Shown: positions 1 through 10,959, counted from the first letter of the stretch. The stretch: DNA of 64,000 nucleotides from Gracilaria gracilis (GCA_030374805.1 JARGSG010000027.1:62001-126000), one strand, 5' to 3'. The notes: generated by a model not told the origin, from the sequence alone. Translations and numbers: made by a program.

Positions 1-1069
1 CGCTCTGTGAGATATGTGTTCTACAAAGGTAACTTACAGTAGATATGTGCGCGGCTTTTCGGAGCGCGGCGCCGTGTAAAGTTGTGGAGTGTTTGTTGTG
101 TGCGTGTGCACCTTTAACGCGCGTTAACGCGCTGAATTTGCGTGCGCACCGCGCACATGACACATATCCGCCGCCGTTGCGGCTGCGCGCGGCGTGGCGG
201 CGGCGCTGTAGGAGCAAACAAACGCGCCGCGCCGCGCGCGCACTCGCGCCCCCCCACACGTCACGCGCGTGCGCGCCCCGTCACGCAGGCGCGTTAAGGC
301 GCAGTTTACGTCATCGCCCGTTTGCTTCACGTCAGCCGTTGCTCTCGCGAGCGCGCGCGCGCAACCTCCCCATTTACAGCGCGTACTGTACTCGCCAATT
401 CCACTGCGACGCGCTGGCCACGTGTGCCACGCAACCCACGTGCTGCCGCGCGTGCCGCGCGTGCGCGTGCGCACCGCGCGCCGCGTCGCGCCAAGTCATC
501 GCTGTGCGCTTTTGCGCCGCACCTCGGCCGTCCCCCCCCCCCGCCCCAACCGCGGCGCCCCCCCCCCCCTCCCCTCCTGTGGCTGCGCGAATCGCGAACC
601 GCTCCAGGCTCGTGGCGCGCACCACCCAGCGCACCTCCCCCCCCCCCCCCCCCCCCCCCACGGCACCCCGCCGTCAGCCGCTGGCCGCATGCGGCGTCTC
701 GCGTCTGGCTCGCCGATGCGGCGCGCGCCGCCGCTGCCGCTGCCGCCGCCGCCGCCGAGCTGACGTCGTCATGCGCGTGCGTGCGCGCCGCACGTCGTCT
801 GGCTGCTGCCCGTCGCCGTCGTTCACCCACGCGAAGCTTCCCCCCTCGCGCCCGCCTTCCGCGCCGCCCGGTGCGCGCCGCTATTTATTCGCGCGCCGCC
901 GCCCGCCTTCCGCCCCGTCCGCACCACCGCGCCCGCCGCACCGCGTGTAGACTCGCCCCTTCTTACCCCCACCACCACCACCACCACCACCACCACCACC
1001 GCCACCGCCACCACCGCCACCGCCACTACCACCACCGCCGCCACCACTACCTCTACCGGCGCCGCCGTG
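1..1069. promoter_or_regulatory. GC-rich upstream region of the first gene
   Basis: Very GC-rich, non-repetitive sequence with several long C runs, including 23 consecutive C at 637-659 and shorter runs near 532-575. A CAC/CCG triplet tract at about 967-1050 lies directly before the start codon. Several long open frames cross it on both strands, but they are Ala/Arg/Pro-rich products of base composition with no domain I recognise. A weak AT-rich spot (CTATTTATTC near 883) is the only TATA-like element. I read it as promoter and 5' UTR; that function is inferred from position. Confidence 0.45.
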
Positions 1070-3109
1070 ATGAGAGTTCTGCCCGCGCTGTGCGTGTTCG
1101 CCGCCACGCTGCTGGCGCTGCACGCCGTGCCTGCTCGCCGCGCGCCGCCGCCACAGCCGCTGCCGCCCGCCGCGCTGCGCCGCGCGCTGCGCCTGGCCGC
1201 GTCGCTGCCGCGCCCCGTCAACCATGTGTACCACGCGCACCGCCGCGTCAACACCCACCCCCGCAAGCACCTCGTGCTACAACTACTCTCCCGTCGCGCC
1301 GTGCCGCGCCCCGACACCGCCGCCACCACCTCCGACGCGCTGCGCCTCGACCGCATCGTCGCGCTGTGGCGCGCCTCGCGCGCCGCCGCCGCCGACGCCG
1401 ACGCTGCAGTGCTGCCGCGCGCCGCCGCCCGCCAGGGGCTTAACGGCGACCCGTGCGACACGCCGGCCGACTGCGCGGCCGGCCGCGCCTGCGTGCAGAC
1501 GGACGGCGATGACGTCATTGACTGCTCGCCCTTCGCGCGCGCGTGCTCCTGTCTGGCCGCGCAGCCGTTTTGCAAGGACGCCGACCACTGTGCGCGCGGC
1601 GAGCTGTGCAACGACGGCCTGTGCCGCGCCGACTCCTCGCTGCCGCCTGCCGACGCTGCCGCGCCGCAGGACGCCGCCGACGACGACGACGAGGAGGACG
1701 CCGCCGCCGCGCCGCGCCAGTCGGGGCTCAACTTTGACCGCTGCGAGTCCGACCTCGACTGTCAGGGCGAGCGCAAGTGCAAGGAGACCGCGGAGAACGA
1801 TGACTTTGTCGACTGCTTTGGCGGCGAGATGTGCTTTTGTCAAAGAGAGCAGCCCTTCTGCGTCTCCGAGGAGAACTGCGATATTGGTGAGCTGTGCCAG
1901 GAAGGCACTTGTCTGTCCGAGTCTGCCACGCAGGCCAACATCCCCGTGCTTGCCGAGCTGCCCACCACCGCCCCGCCCGCCACCACGGAGGCTGAGGCTG
2001 AGGCTGAACAAGCCCCCGAGGGCGAGCAGGAGCCCAAGGAACCACCCGCCCTTGAGGAAGGCGAGGAGGCTGCCGAGGTAGAAGCCGAGGTAGAAGCCGA
2101 GCCCGAACAGCAACCGGAGCAAGAGCCAGAGGGCGAGCCAGCTGACACGGAGGAGACCGCTGTGGTTGCTTCCGAGCCCGGCACCGCGCTCAACTTCATG
2201 CCCTGTACTGCCGATCCGGACTGTACGGAGGCGCGCTTCTGTGTGCTGGTTGCTGAGGGTGGCTTTGTGCAGTGCCTTGGCAGAGAGGGCTGTGTGTGCC
2301 TCAGCAGGGACCCGTCGTGCTCGTCTGCGTCCGACTGCTCGTCCGGCGAGGTGTGTGTGGCGCTGAGCACTGTGGGAGCTGTTGAAACTGAATCAGAGGG
2401 TGAAGGTGAAGGTGAAGGTGAGGAAGCTGAAGCGGTTGAGAGACAAGAAGACGAAGAAGGAGGTGAAGGTGAAGCTCAGGAAGCAGAAGGCGAGGCTGAA
2501 GGCGAGGCTGAAGGCGAAGCTGGAGGCGAGGCCGAAGGCGAAGCAGAAGGCGAGGCCGAAGGCGAAGCAGAAGGCGAGGCCGAAGGCGAGGCCGAAGGCG
2601 AAGCAGAAGGCGAAGCAGAAGGTGAGGCAGAAGGTGAGGCAGAAGGAGAATCTGGACCCACCAGCTGGTGCATTGCCGAGTCTATTGACCTATCGTCTAT
2701 CGCGCTACCCGCTTCCTTGATTGCTGAAGTAGAGGCTGAGGGAGAAGAGGATGAGGAGGAGGACGATCGGCCAGTGATTTGCATTGGCGCACATCAACTG
2801 CAACATATGGAGAGCCACGAGCTGCTGTACAAGAATCACATGCCCGCACGCGTGTTGTGTGACCAGCAGAACAGCTGTGCAACTCCGGGTCACATTGTGG
2901 AATACGGCGGAACGGCTATGATGATGAAGAACTACTGCCAACTGGTGACATGTGAAAGACGCATCATGGCGGTGAACAGCCCCAAGTACAGACGTGCATT
3001 AAGGGTTGATTCACTCACTGAGGGTTTGCAGTTCACAGCGTTTGCTGCACGATATGAGACCATGGTCGAAGAGAAGGTTCTCACCAGTGCTGTGCGCATG
3101 GGGCTGTAG
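1070..3109 (+). CDS. Secreted protein with three 10-Cys modules and acidic repeat linkers
   Basis: 679 aa, single exon. I chose ATG 1070, preceded by GCCGCCGTG (good Kozak, G at -3), not the in-frame GTG one codon upstream. Residues 1-22 form a signal peptide (hydrophobic VFAATLLALHAV, then small residues), so the protein should be secreted. An Arg-rich stretch follows. Three modules begin at about residues 129, 225 and 379 with the spacing C-x5-C-x5-C-x10/11-C-x5/6-C-x-C-x6-C-x5-C-x5-C-x4-C. Linkers are Glu-rich. In module 3 the last x4 loop is replaced by about 104 residues dominated by an EAEG tandem repeat (12-bp unit, 2488-2650). A Cys-containing C-terminal domain (about residues 565-640, with ATPGH and a Met triplet) ends the protein. 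I recall similar C-termini in red-algal secreted proteins, unverified. Cell-wall or extracellular function is a guess. Confidence 0.82.
   Translation: MRVLPALCVFAATLLALHAVPARRAPPPQPLPPAALRRALRLAASLPRPVNHVYHAHRRVNTHPRKHLVLQLLSRRAVPRPDTAATTSDALRLDRIVALWRASRAAAADADAAVLPRAAARQGLNGDPCDTPADCAAGRACVQTDGDDVIDCSPFARACSCLAAQPFCKDADHCARGELCNDGLCRADSSLPPADAAAPQDAADDDDEEDAAAAPRQSGLNFDRCESDLDCQGERKCKETAENDDFVDCFGGEMCFCQREQPFCVSEENCDIGELCQEGTCLSESATQANIPVLAELPTTAPPATTEAEAEAEQAPEGEQEPKEPPALEEGEEAAEVEAEVEAEPEQQPEQEPEGEPADTEETAVVASEPGTALNFMPCTADPDCTEARFCVLVAEGGFVQCLGREGCVCLSRDPSCSSASDCSSGEVCVALSTVGAVETESEGEGEGEGEEAEAVERQEDEEGGEGEAQEAEGEAEGEAEGEAGGEAEGEAEGEAEGEAEGEAEGEAEGEAEGEAEGEAEGEAEGESGPTSWCIAESIDLSSIALPASLIAEVEAEGEEDEEEDDRPVICIGAHQLQHMESHELLYKNHMPARVLCDQQNSCATPGHIVEYGGTAMMMKNYCQLVTCERRIMAVNSPKYRRALRVDSLTEGLQFTAFAARYETMVEEKVLTSAVRMGL
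2488..2650 (+). repeat. 12-bp coding tandem repeat (EAEG)
   Basis: About 13 copies of a 12-bp unit close to GAAGGCGAGGCC, in frame in the secreted Cys-rich protein and encoding Glu-Ala-Glu-Gly. One unit carries Gly for Glu. Mixed GAA/GAG and GCA/GCC usage between units suggests some age or selection on the protein rather than a very recent expansion. Confidence 0.9.
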
Positions 3110-4009
3110 CTTTCTTCCTTTTTGCTGATAGTTTGTTTATATGCGAGATAATGGCTTTTTTTGTTATATGCTTTATTGTAGTGAGGGGCTCTAATTTCGG
3201 GGCGTTTACTTATGCTGCAGCTCTGTTCTGGACGCGTCTAATTGTTTGCAATAGACGCTGGGGGACTTGTTTCAGAACGGATCGAATCATTGAAGGATAG
3301 CATTGCGCACAGTAAACTTTTTGACAGGCATTGATCACGAGTTGATCTTGCTGACTTGAGACGTTGTTCCGTGCAGTTCGCGTGCGAGATCACATGGCGT
3401 GCAGTGCGCACTGCGCACTGCGCAGCAATCTGCAAGCCAGATTGCATCTCAGCTTGCTCTGCCCAATCAGAGGCTCCAAAAGATCTCGCGTTACGGTCCC
3501 CAGCGCAGGGCCAAGCTCTCTCAGTTGCCAAGCTCTCTCAGTTAGGTCTACAGTTATTAGCGTTTTACCCCGCTTGGGACTCCCCTGTTGCCACGTTGCC
3601 ACGTTGCACTCCCCTTGTTGAACATGCATGCTCTTAGAAAACCACCAAATCGTCGCGCCAAGTCTGGCCGAGAACCCCCCCCCCACGCTTATCGTTTCCT
3701 TACGGATCTATCTATAAAACGCCCGTGGCAGCGCCAACTCGCGCAAGTTTGTGGCGTCAACCTCTTAGGAACCAGCACGACCTGCTCTGCAGACTCGGCT
3801 CAGCAGATTCGGCTCAGCAGAGCCATATTATGCGACGCTCTCTCTTGCAAACGTCTCCAAACATACACAGATTAAGTTTTTCTGTATGTTCTTGCCGAAT
3901 AACATGGTGAGAATGATTCATGCAAGAGTACCTCGTGTATCCTCATATTTACATGAAGGCCGCCACGCGCCCATTTGCATCGAGAACGTTTGTAGTCACA
4001 TATCTATGG
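3110..4009. other. Intergenic, with short duplications and a TATA-like box
   Basis: No credible gene. The segment holds small local duplications: a 16-bp unit beginning CCAAGCTCTC twice near 3511-3545, a GTTGCCAC triplet near 3588-3608, and CGGCTCAGCAGA twice near 3793-3820. TCTATAAAAC at about 3708 is a good TATA box. TGTTGAAC at 3616 looks like the start of a Ty1/copia LTR and ...AACA near 3904 like an end, but I found no target duplication, so a solo LTR is only a possibility. Both flanking genes end or point into this segment. Confidence 0.35.
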
Positions 4010-4810
4010 TCACATATCCATGTCGATTGGCCCTGACTCCAATGATTTCTTAATAGACAATACTACTTGTGACAAGGGAAGATCGAGGCGCAGTGCGTCC
4101 ATTGCCATCAAAATGATGTACACAAACGTGACCGCATTGCCTATAAGAAACAACGCAACAATCCAAAGCACCGAAGTCGTGGTTGATCCACCTTCGCGCT
4201 CGACGATGAACACTGCGACAAAAAGGAGCCCCGCAATGCTGTCTATAAACGTGAACGTTATCCATTTGTACTGCTTTGAAATCACAACGCTAAGCGCTGT
4301 CCTCATTGTGTCTTGTCCAAGTGCCCACGCGAAAAGGCAACAAACGATTACAACCGCTATCGTCGCAACTCCCATCACAATCTGACTCGTCACTCGATGA
4401 CGCTGCGTGCGCATCGGAACTTCGGGCGGACGGCTGCTATCCGAGTATGGGAACAACGCCAAATCCAGGTCCTTCTTCACGAAGATCATGTACGAAATGT
4501 ACCACACGAGAGCAAAATTGGTCACAAACGGCCACAAGAAAGCGAAGATGCGAGCTGGAACGCCAAAAACTGATGGCCCATCGCGGATGAATACGTAGTA
4601 CACAGCAAACACAGCGCCGAACGAAGCATCGAAGAACACCGCTAATGCCCACGCTGACTTGCCAATCTGTTCTCCTGCCTTTGCCAAGGATGAGTGCAGT
4701 GCCGCATCGATATATGAAATAAGCACTGCAATGCCGGCAACGATCAGAAGCCCCGCGACTGAGTATGTCTTGATCTTCGACGAACGAGTGGTTGGGGGAG
4801 TGGGTTCCAT
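4010..4810 (-). CDS. Multi-pass membrane protein, DUF1475-like
   Basis: 266 aa, single exon, start ATG at 4810. About seven hydrophobic segments are visible: residues ~19-37, ~50-72, ~85-112, ~140-165, ~180-200 and ~210-240. The protein has an internal two-fold look: an acidic membrane-embedded segment (FFDASFGAVF and FIDSIAGLLF), then a charged RE/RDG loop, then a W/F-rich helix. This pattern (TxxDxxxG, then RExxS, then LWxxxLxxxG) recalls plant and bacterial DUF1475 proteins, whose function is unknown. The match is by memory of the pattern, not by alignment. The tail is short and cytosolic-looking. Intact and of ordinary base composition, so probably a real host gene. Confidence 0.65.
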   Translation of the reverse strand: MEPTPPTTRSSKIKTYSVAGLLIVAGIAVLISYIDAALHSSLAKAGEQIGKSAWALAVFFDASFGAVFAVYYVFIRDGPSVFGVPARIFAFLWPFVTNFALVWYISYMIFVKKDLDLALFPYSDSSRPPEVPMRTQRHRVTSQIVMGVATIAVVIVCCLFAWALGQDTMRTALSVVISKQYKWITFTFIDSIAGLLFVAVFIVEREGGSTTTSVLWIVALFLIGNAVTFVYIILMAMDALRLDLPLSQVVLSIKKSLESGPIDMDM

Positions 4811-5138
4811 GGTTTGTTGCGAATGCTTACTAACTCTACCCTTTGTAACAGTTTTCAGTTGGAGTTTGATTCAGTTTTGGACGAATGCTCAATGCAACCA
4901 TTCCACCCAGGAAGATCTGCCAATTGAGACGAACAGTTGGCTCTGGACCTGATCATCCATCTCAGTCAGTGAACCCAGTGGGTGCATTCGGAAATCGTCA
5001 TACAAGTACCTCAAATGGCCGAAATTGTACCACTAAAAAAAAGCCAAGTGGCTCAAGTTTTGGCAGGGAAATGCGGAAAAATGTGCAATCATCACGTCAC
5101 ACCACAAGTGAGGATGCCAGAAAATGCTGCCATTATGG

Positions 5139-5147
5139 CAAATTATG
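5139..5147 (+). repeat. 9-bp target site duplication, left (CAAATTATG)
   Basis: CAAATTATG directly precedes the left MULE end and is repeated perfectly at 12103-12111. Nine base pairs is the classic Mutator-family duplication length. The pre-insertion site reads as an AT-rich loop between near-inverted arms (GCCATTATGG / CCATCATGGC). Confidence 0.93.
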
Positions 5148-5405
5148 GGCCGCCGGCGAATCTACGCACCGTAGGCTATGTAAAATCGCTCACATAGAAC
5201 CTCCACTTCTATGTAGCCGTTCTTCCCAGAGCCTTTACTTTGGAAGGGAGGCTCCCCAGGGCCCTCGTGTCCATTACAAGCGCGCCAAGTCGCAGAGCTT
5301 TTATTTCGGAGGAGCTCATTGGCGCGGCCTCCCTCGCAACCCAAGCCGCCCCTTTAGCCGCGTGACTACGTCGCCGCCGGCCTCTTCGCCGCCTCTCTCG
5401 GACTC
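5148..5405 (+). repeat. MULE-1 left terminal inverted repeat
   Basis: About 250 bp, inversely repeated at the right end with roughly 90% identity by eye over the first 200 bp. Shared blocks include CGCACCGTAGGCTATG and ATAGAACCTCCACTTC. Similarity fades inside into a GCCGCC-rich stretch. Confidence 0.9.
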
Positions 5406-5644
5406 TGCGTGTCTTTTTTTGTATACGGTTGGCGCTAAAACGCAATTCGTACATCGATGAAAACGCTTAGGATCATCTAATACACACAAGCCCACCCGTT
5501 CCATGTCATCTGTTTTGTTTTGCCTTCGGTTGCATCATCAATCGTTCCTTTTGTTAGAAAAAGATAATTACAGTTCCCGATGAAACAAATCCCTCATTAC
5601 ACTATCCTTCTCAAGACTTTCTGGATATATTGATTTGCAACCTC

Positions 5645-6537
5645 ATGGATCCTCGAAATGACGATTCGAGTGATGAAGTAGACGCCAATTTCCTGCCTCC
5701 GAAAACTCCGAAAGAGGTCAAGCATTCTACCGATTCTAGCACTCATGCTCTCACATCCCCCAAAACTCGTCATATCCGATCTACGTTGAAAGCAGTCTCT
5801 ACATTTCTCCGCTCGGTTGCAGCAAAAACCTTGATCGTTTTGCGTCGTTAGGATCTTGGAAGTTTGCATAAGCTCAAAGTTTTAGGGTATTATTTAATTT
5901 CCGAACGAAGTGCTGCAACAGATTCGACGGGAAACGTGAGGCCTACGTTGAAGTCTTCATCTAAGAAGAAAATTTGGTTTTGTAACTTCATCATGGATGC
6001 TGGTATATTGAAATTTGAGCCAAAGAACGGCGTAGTGCTTATAATTGCAAAAACGGGGTGCATGCTGGCTGCAAACGCAGGTGTTTATGACAAAACGTCG
6101 CGCCAATCTCAACTACAGATACTGTAACGGTACAAAAGGGGCTTTACTTACAAATTGTACATGAGTCCAAATGATATTCAGACATTTGTGGTTCTGGTGA
6201 ACATCAGTAACCAACACTGGGGCCTTTTGTGGTGAAGCATGTAGATGGGGAGAACTGGCGCCTGTTTTGGGGTGACAGCTTGCGTTACAACAGCCCTGAT
6301 AAGTGTCGGGATCTTATTATTGCAGTGATCAACTACTCTCATCCGGGAAAGAAGACCTAGACTCACGAGAGGCAAAACTACATGCTAGATGTTCTCGGAT
6401 ATTGTGTGCAGAAGAACTCGCATAGCTGCGGTGCCTACGTGATATCCGCAATGTCTACCTTCGCCCGAACTCTCGGAGTCATGCCAAACCTCCGTTACAT
6501 GCCCGGTCATGCTTTTGATCTGACGGAGCAGTATAGA
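5645..6537 (+). pseudogene. Ulp1 (C48) cysteine protease domain of MULE-1, broken
   Basis: Ulp1 proteases cut SUMO or related modifiers. The region begins with an acidic N-terminus (MDPRNDDSSDE, ATG 5645) that matches the N-terminus of the second MULE copy at 62231. It continues, through stop codons at about 5849, 6125 and 6232 and a frame change, to the three catalytic landmarks: His in NQHWGLLW (about 6215), Asp in WGDSL (about 6273) and Cys in SHSCGAY (about 6429). Spacing and order fit clan CE. After 6361 the frame is the same as that of the downstream zinc-domain ORF, interrupted only by stops at 6538, 6784 and 6868. The protease and the transposase were therefore probably one protein. 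Confidence 0.78.
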
Positions 6538-6546
6538 TGAGCATGT

Positions 6547-8349
6547 GTGGAGGCGCGCGTCAACATGGTGATGCACGTATCCCATCTGTTGCCCGCATCG
6601 AACGAGATGGCAGTCTCCCAGATACACAAGGAGCAGCGGGAGGGTATATACGCCGCCCGCCATGACAAACACGTAGCAAAAGAGAAAGGGTCCTCCAAAC
6701 AAAAGCACACTGCACCTGAACCAGGAGAGGCTATGGTGAGAGGCTCTCGGGAAGGAGGAGAAAACGAGGACTGTCTCCGTGATTAGGGAGATGTTGAGGG
6801 GTGTGGGGACGATACGGCGTCAGAGGATGTTGTTCCAGCCCAGGGTAACAAGGAGAGAGGCTGTGTAAGATGAAAACCGTCGAGAAATCACTCGGAGGAG
6901 GCCTCTGGAGAAGAAGATGATCAGAGCCCGAACCAATGGAGGGTACTTGATATGCCTAAGTATATGCATGAACTCTGTATATGTGAAGGGTATCAGTATG
7001 GGGTTCAATACTGTAAGAGGATGAGGAGATCTAAGAAGTTCGGCATCAACATCCACTTCAGATGTCTGAAGCACAAACGCGCAGCCCCGGGCACTGCATG
7101 CAAAGCCACATTCATGGCAAAAGCACTGCGTGACGAAACGGGATGGTTACTGACAGGGAAGAATGTGCACAACCACGAACGTCTCGATCGCGGAGAGCGA
7201 GGTGGGGCGAAGCGTAGGAGTGAGATCGTCAAAAGAGCGATCAGCAAGAATGCACAGGGCTACATGCGAATTCCGTACATCAACTTTATTCCTGAACCAG
7301 CTGGGAGAAGAAGCAACTCTGGAGAAGAATCTGATAAAGAAGACTTCATCGACTGCTTGCCACCGCGCCCGTCTGGAAGCTTCCATTATCCTCACGCGAT
7401 GCAAGACGACGGGGAGTACATGCGTAGCCGTTCATGTGAGGCATCGCCCCATGCCTCGCAAGGGTGTGAGGAGAGCCGTCAGTGCACCGCGGACATCATC
7501 TGTATAAATGATGATAGTAGCGGAGGGCCTCCTGACTGCGAGGTAGTTCATCCTCCACAGTCCGCATCGCGTTGTAACTTAAGCTCGCACGACAGTTCCG
7601 TTATCGACGTGACGGATATAGTAAGAAGGGAGAAACAGCCACCACCAGTGTCCATCGCATGTCCATCTGGCGATGAATACGATGGATTACAAATGGACGA
7701 CACGGAGGTTAGTGCTGATGCGGCTGTCGCAGATTGTATCGGATCTAATGCATCAACTGCAACAGAAACCAGGGACAGTTGCGCTTCTAGCGACGAGTAT
7801 CCGCCTCATGAATGTATTCGCCGGGGATTTGTAGCTTACTTGGAACAAATGGATGCCACTGCTCACGGCGAAGTGCTGCAACATCTCCAGTACATCTCAG
7901 AATACTTTGGTTTCAAAGTGTATATCCGAGACTCTAAATATAGAGTGGATGGAGATGGGAGGACGGTCTTAGTGCGAGGATACTTGAAGTGCTCTCTGAT
8001 TTACGATGAACACACGAAATGCCCTTACAGTTTCAAGATTCGTAGGGTGAAAGTCTCTAATGACGGAGACTCAAAGTTTGTGTTCTCTCCGCAATTTGCA
8101 AAGGCTCACCATAACCACACCCCCCAGATCACCGCTCTAAGCCGCAAGCTTACCCCTGATATGGAAAAGGAAGCCAGCCACCTGCAGAACACATTAAATC
8201 TGCAGTATGACGTGGTATTGCGGCTGATGGAGGATAAATATGGTGTGCTCGTGGACAGGGAGAGGTTCCGAAAGAGGCTGAAATACATATCCGACACCAA
8301 GTTTCCCAAGGAAAAAAAGAGTGTTTCAGGCTTTATCAGAACCTCATAG
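6547..8349 (+). pseudogene. MULE-1 transposase N-terminal part with two FAR1/WRKY-GCM1 zinc domains
   Basis: The frame runs from 6547 (linker matched in the second copy) across stops at 6784 and 6868 into an open 465-codon stretch from 6952. Zinc domain one lies at about 6985-7190 (YCK...FRCLKHKR...C...NVHNHE). An acidic low-complexity linker follows. Domain two lies at about 7890-8125 (GYLKCSL...CPYSFKIRR...AHHNHTPQ). These C2H2 folds bind the inverted repeats in FAR1/FHY3-type and MULE transposases. The frame breaks at an A7 run near 8311; the next 150 bp continue in another frame (YQNLIALQSHNRRHKVY...). Clearly one gene with the next entry. Confidence 0.82.
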
Positions 8350-8485
8350 CGCTTCAATCTCACAACCGGAGACACAAGGTATACTGCCGCACCGACAGTA
8401 ATGATGGACTTCAGTATGTGGCGTGGTGTTTGGAGCGGTGGGCAGTGGATTATGAACGATATATTGCATCGTTCCAGGTATCTCC

Positions 8486-10360
8486 GTGGACTGCAAAGCG
8501 ATAGCGAATCGCTTTAATTTGCCTCTTATCAGCTTCAATGGACGCGATAACGATGGGAACATAACGACAGTTTTCATGGGGTACATTGGGGACGAGAGTA
8601 GTAGCAGCTTTGTGCGGGTATTGGAGAAGTTCAAGGATTGTATGCGCATTTCGCCATCTTCTTTTACTGTGGATCAATGCAAGGCACTGGTACGAGCTAT
8701 TCGCAATGTTTTTCCTCTGTCGTACATAGTACTCGACGACTCGCCTTTGAACCAAAACCAGGGTCCAAATGCCCAGCGTTGGTGCAACACGATACGGAGG
8801 AATGACTTGGTGAAAGACATGGGGGGCGACCTGCATGTCCTACGAAAAAGTAGGACTATGGACCGATTTCAAGAGCGTAGAACTCTGTTCGAGCAACGAT
8901 ACTTCTACCTTTTTGGTTCATTTATACCGCAATGGTATAAGTTCTTATATCGGGAGAATCCGTCTATGTTGCTGAGGTGCTATAAGGACATTAACTTACC
9001 ATATAGGTTCTTTTATCAGGGCTCAGGGTACTGTGAGGCCTCTAATTCTCGCTACCGACACTACATTCTCCGGAATGAAGTTCCGCTTTCGGAGGTCCCG
9101 AATGCAATGGTGTCCAGAACTGAGCGTTTATGGCTCGAACGGAGGCAGAGAGCCTCTATACGTGATACTGCACTGCGGAACCGTCTCCATTCCTCAGGCC
9201 TGCCGATATCATTGGACAGTGCAACGAACATGATACGAACCTATACGAGCTATAGCATCAGAAAATTCTTCGAGCGGATTGTACCGTACTCCAGTCGCTA
9301 CGTCGTCACAAATGCCAGAGTTCCCCCAACGCGAGATTCCCCATTCAATTACGACATCAACCCCGATGACCTCGCCATCTCCTCCGATCAACCCCTTGTT
9401 GTCTTTTCTCTCGTTTGGCTCGGAAGGGTTGAGAGTGAAGAACCTGAGCGCAATAACGAAAGCCGACCGTACAATATATACTTGTACAAAAGTGCCACTG
9501 ACATGGACAAGGTGTCCGGCAGGTGCAGCTGTCAGAACTTGACAGCCTGTGGTATTCCCTGCCCCCATCTTACTCGAATCTTCATTGTCTTCCGAGAGTT
9601 GCGTAACCAGTGGCCAGTTATAGTACCAGTACTCCCAGCCACGATACAAATTAGCGACTTCTGGCACCCTTATCGGGCCCGCTCCCAGGAGCAGTGGACC
9701 CTCGAGGATATACTTAGATCGCGGCGAGACTTCTCACGGCAGAATGAAGAAATTCCCGAGAATATTCCTTCTCCCGCAGCACAATTACCATTACAGACCA
9801 ATTTAAACTCCGAAGAACGCGCCAAGAACATTCTCTCCAGCTTGGCGCAGCAACGTACCCAGGAGGTTTCACGATACGCGTCATATTCGGATGGGAAAGC
9901 ACTGTATGACCAAATGCACCGCGTCGTACAGAATTACGGCAGCGTTGCCCTCCAAAACGTCCAGCTCTACCTGTCGGAAGGCCTGCGGCAGTTGAACGCG
10001 GGTAGGTATCCAAACAACCCGCAACAACTTCTTCCAGCGCCAGCGCAGGTCCCAGATCTACCGAATACAGCGTGTACTGCCAACTTTGTACGCCCTATTA
10101 TTAATCCAAACGCTGGTTTAGGATCGCGAGCACGCAAAAGAAAGCGTTCTTTCTTGGAAAGGGGCGGCTCGAAGCGCCAGTGGCTTGGAGGAGCTTTTCA
10201 GAGCTCGGGCACACCAATACCGCAACCAGCTGGCAGGGCTCCTCCACTAGCTTCAGCAACGCCTTCATCTACCCAGATCGTCACTCCCACCCAAGCAATC
10301 AATAGTGCTCTGGCTGTTTTAGATCATCCCGATAACCAGTACGGGAACCACGAAGAGTAA
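8486..10360 (+). pseudogene. MULE-1 transposase catalytic core and SWIM finger
   Basis: 624 open codons, joined to the preceding part by a frameshift near 8480; the GTG at 8486 is internal, not a start. The core begins with the first catalytic Asp (VDCKAIANRFNLPL, the fDtTykTN position). A second acidic motif is YIVLDDSPLN (about 8730), and CEASNSRY (about 9030) sits where the catalytic Glu block lies. A SWIM zinc finger, CSC...CPH (about 9524-9570), is complete. The C-terminus is low-complexity with a KRKR basic patch near 10135 that could be a nuclear localisation signal. The core is the MULE DDE domain that cuts the element ends. Confidence 0.85.
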
Positions 10361-10959
10361 CGTCGTTATTAAGTTAGTAGACAGTCGTTTTCTATAAAGA
10401 ACCTTGCTGGAAATATAACTTACCAATGGATTGTGATGAGGGTTTCGAAGAGCCTCTTGCACGACCAGCTGGTGTACTGCCCTGGGAGCACGGAGAACGG
10501 CATGCACGAGGTTCCGCTGGCAGGCGGTAGCGGCGAGATGTATGCGATCTGCCTCTCGAAAGACGGGGAGCAGCAGCGACGAGAAGCTTGCGATGCGCGC
10601 ACGGCAGCGAATGGCAGACTGCAGCGGCGAGAGTCGTCCAATGTGGGCAGTGTTGGTTTGCAGGGGCCAAAGACCAGAGGCGAGCGGTGTGCGTGGCAGT
10701 GAATGGAGCAATTACGACGAAGAGGGTGGTATGTGCGTAGCGGTAAAAGGAGCGCGGCAGCGATCATGGGCGTGCGATGTTCGGGGAAGTGGACGGTGGG
10801 TAGATGATAACAGAGGAGAGCGGTTTGCGTGGCGGTCGATAGCAGGAGACAGACCAGAACCGTGCGTGCACTTTGAGTTGCGGTAAATGGCGGATATGGT
10901 AAGGGCTCACGGATTGCATACTCGATAAACCTCAAATGTGAGTTATCTTCAGCTAAGAG
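10361..10959. other. MULE-1 3' region, no gene
   Basis: Non-coding interior of the MULE after the transposase stop. Long frames on the minus strand (for example 10420-11178) are Leu/Pro/Ala-rich translation of GCGGC-type repeats and have no domain. The sequence already contains scattered AGCGGCGAG-like units, weaker than those to the right. Confidence 0.6.

Noticed and set aside
322..1443. Long open frames across the first kilobase on both strands (up to 373 codons)
   Set aside because: Ala/Arg/Pro/His products of extreme GC and CAC repeats, no domains; they overlap the well-supported secreted protein in another frame.
1283..2122. Minus-strand 279-codon frame under the first gene
   Set aside because: Shadow of the Cys-rich coding sequence; Leu/Gly/Val low complexity.
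3616..3904. Solo Ty1/copia LTR
   Set aside because: TGTTGAAC start, TATA box and ...ACA end look right, but the 5-bp flanks differ and no other copy lies in the window.
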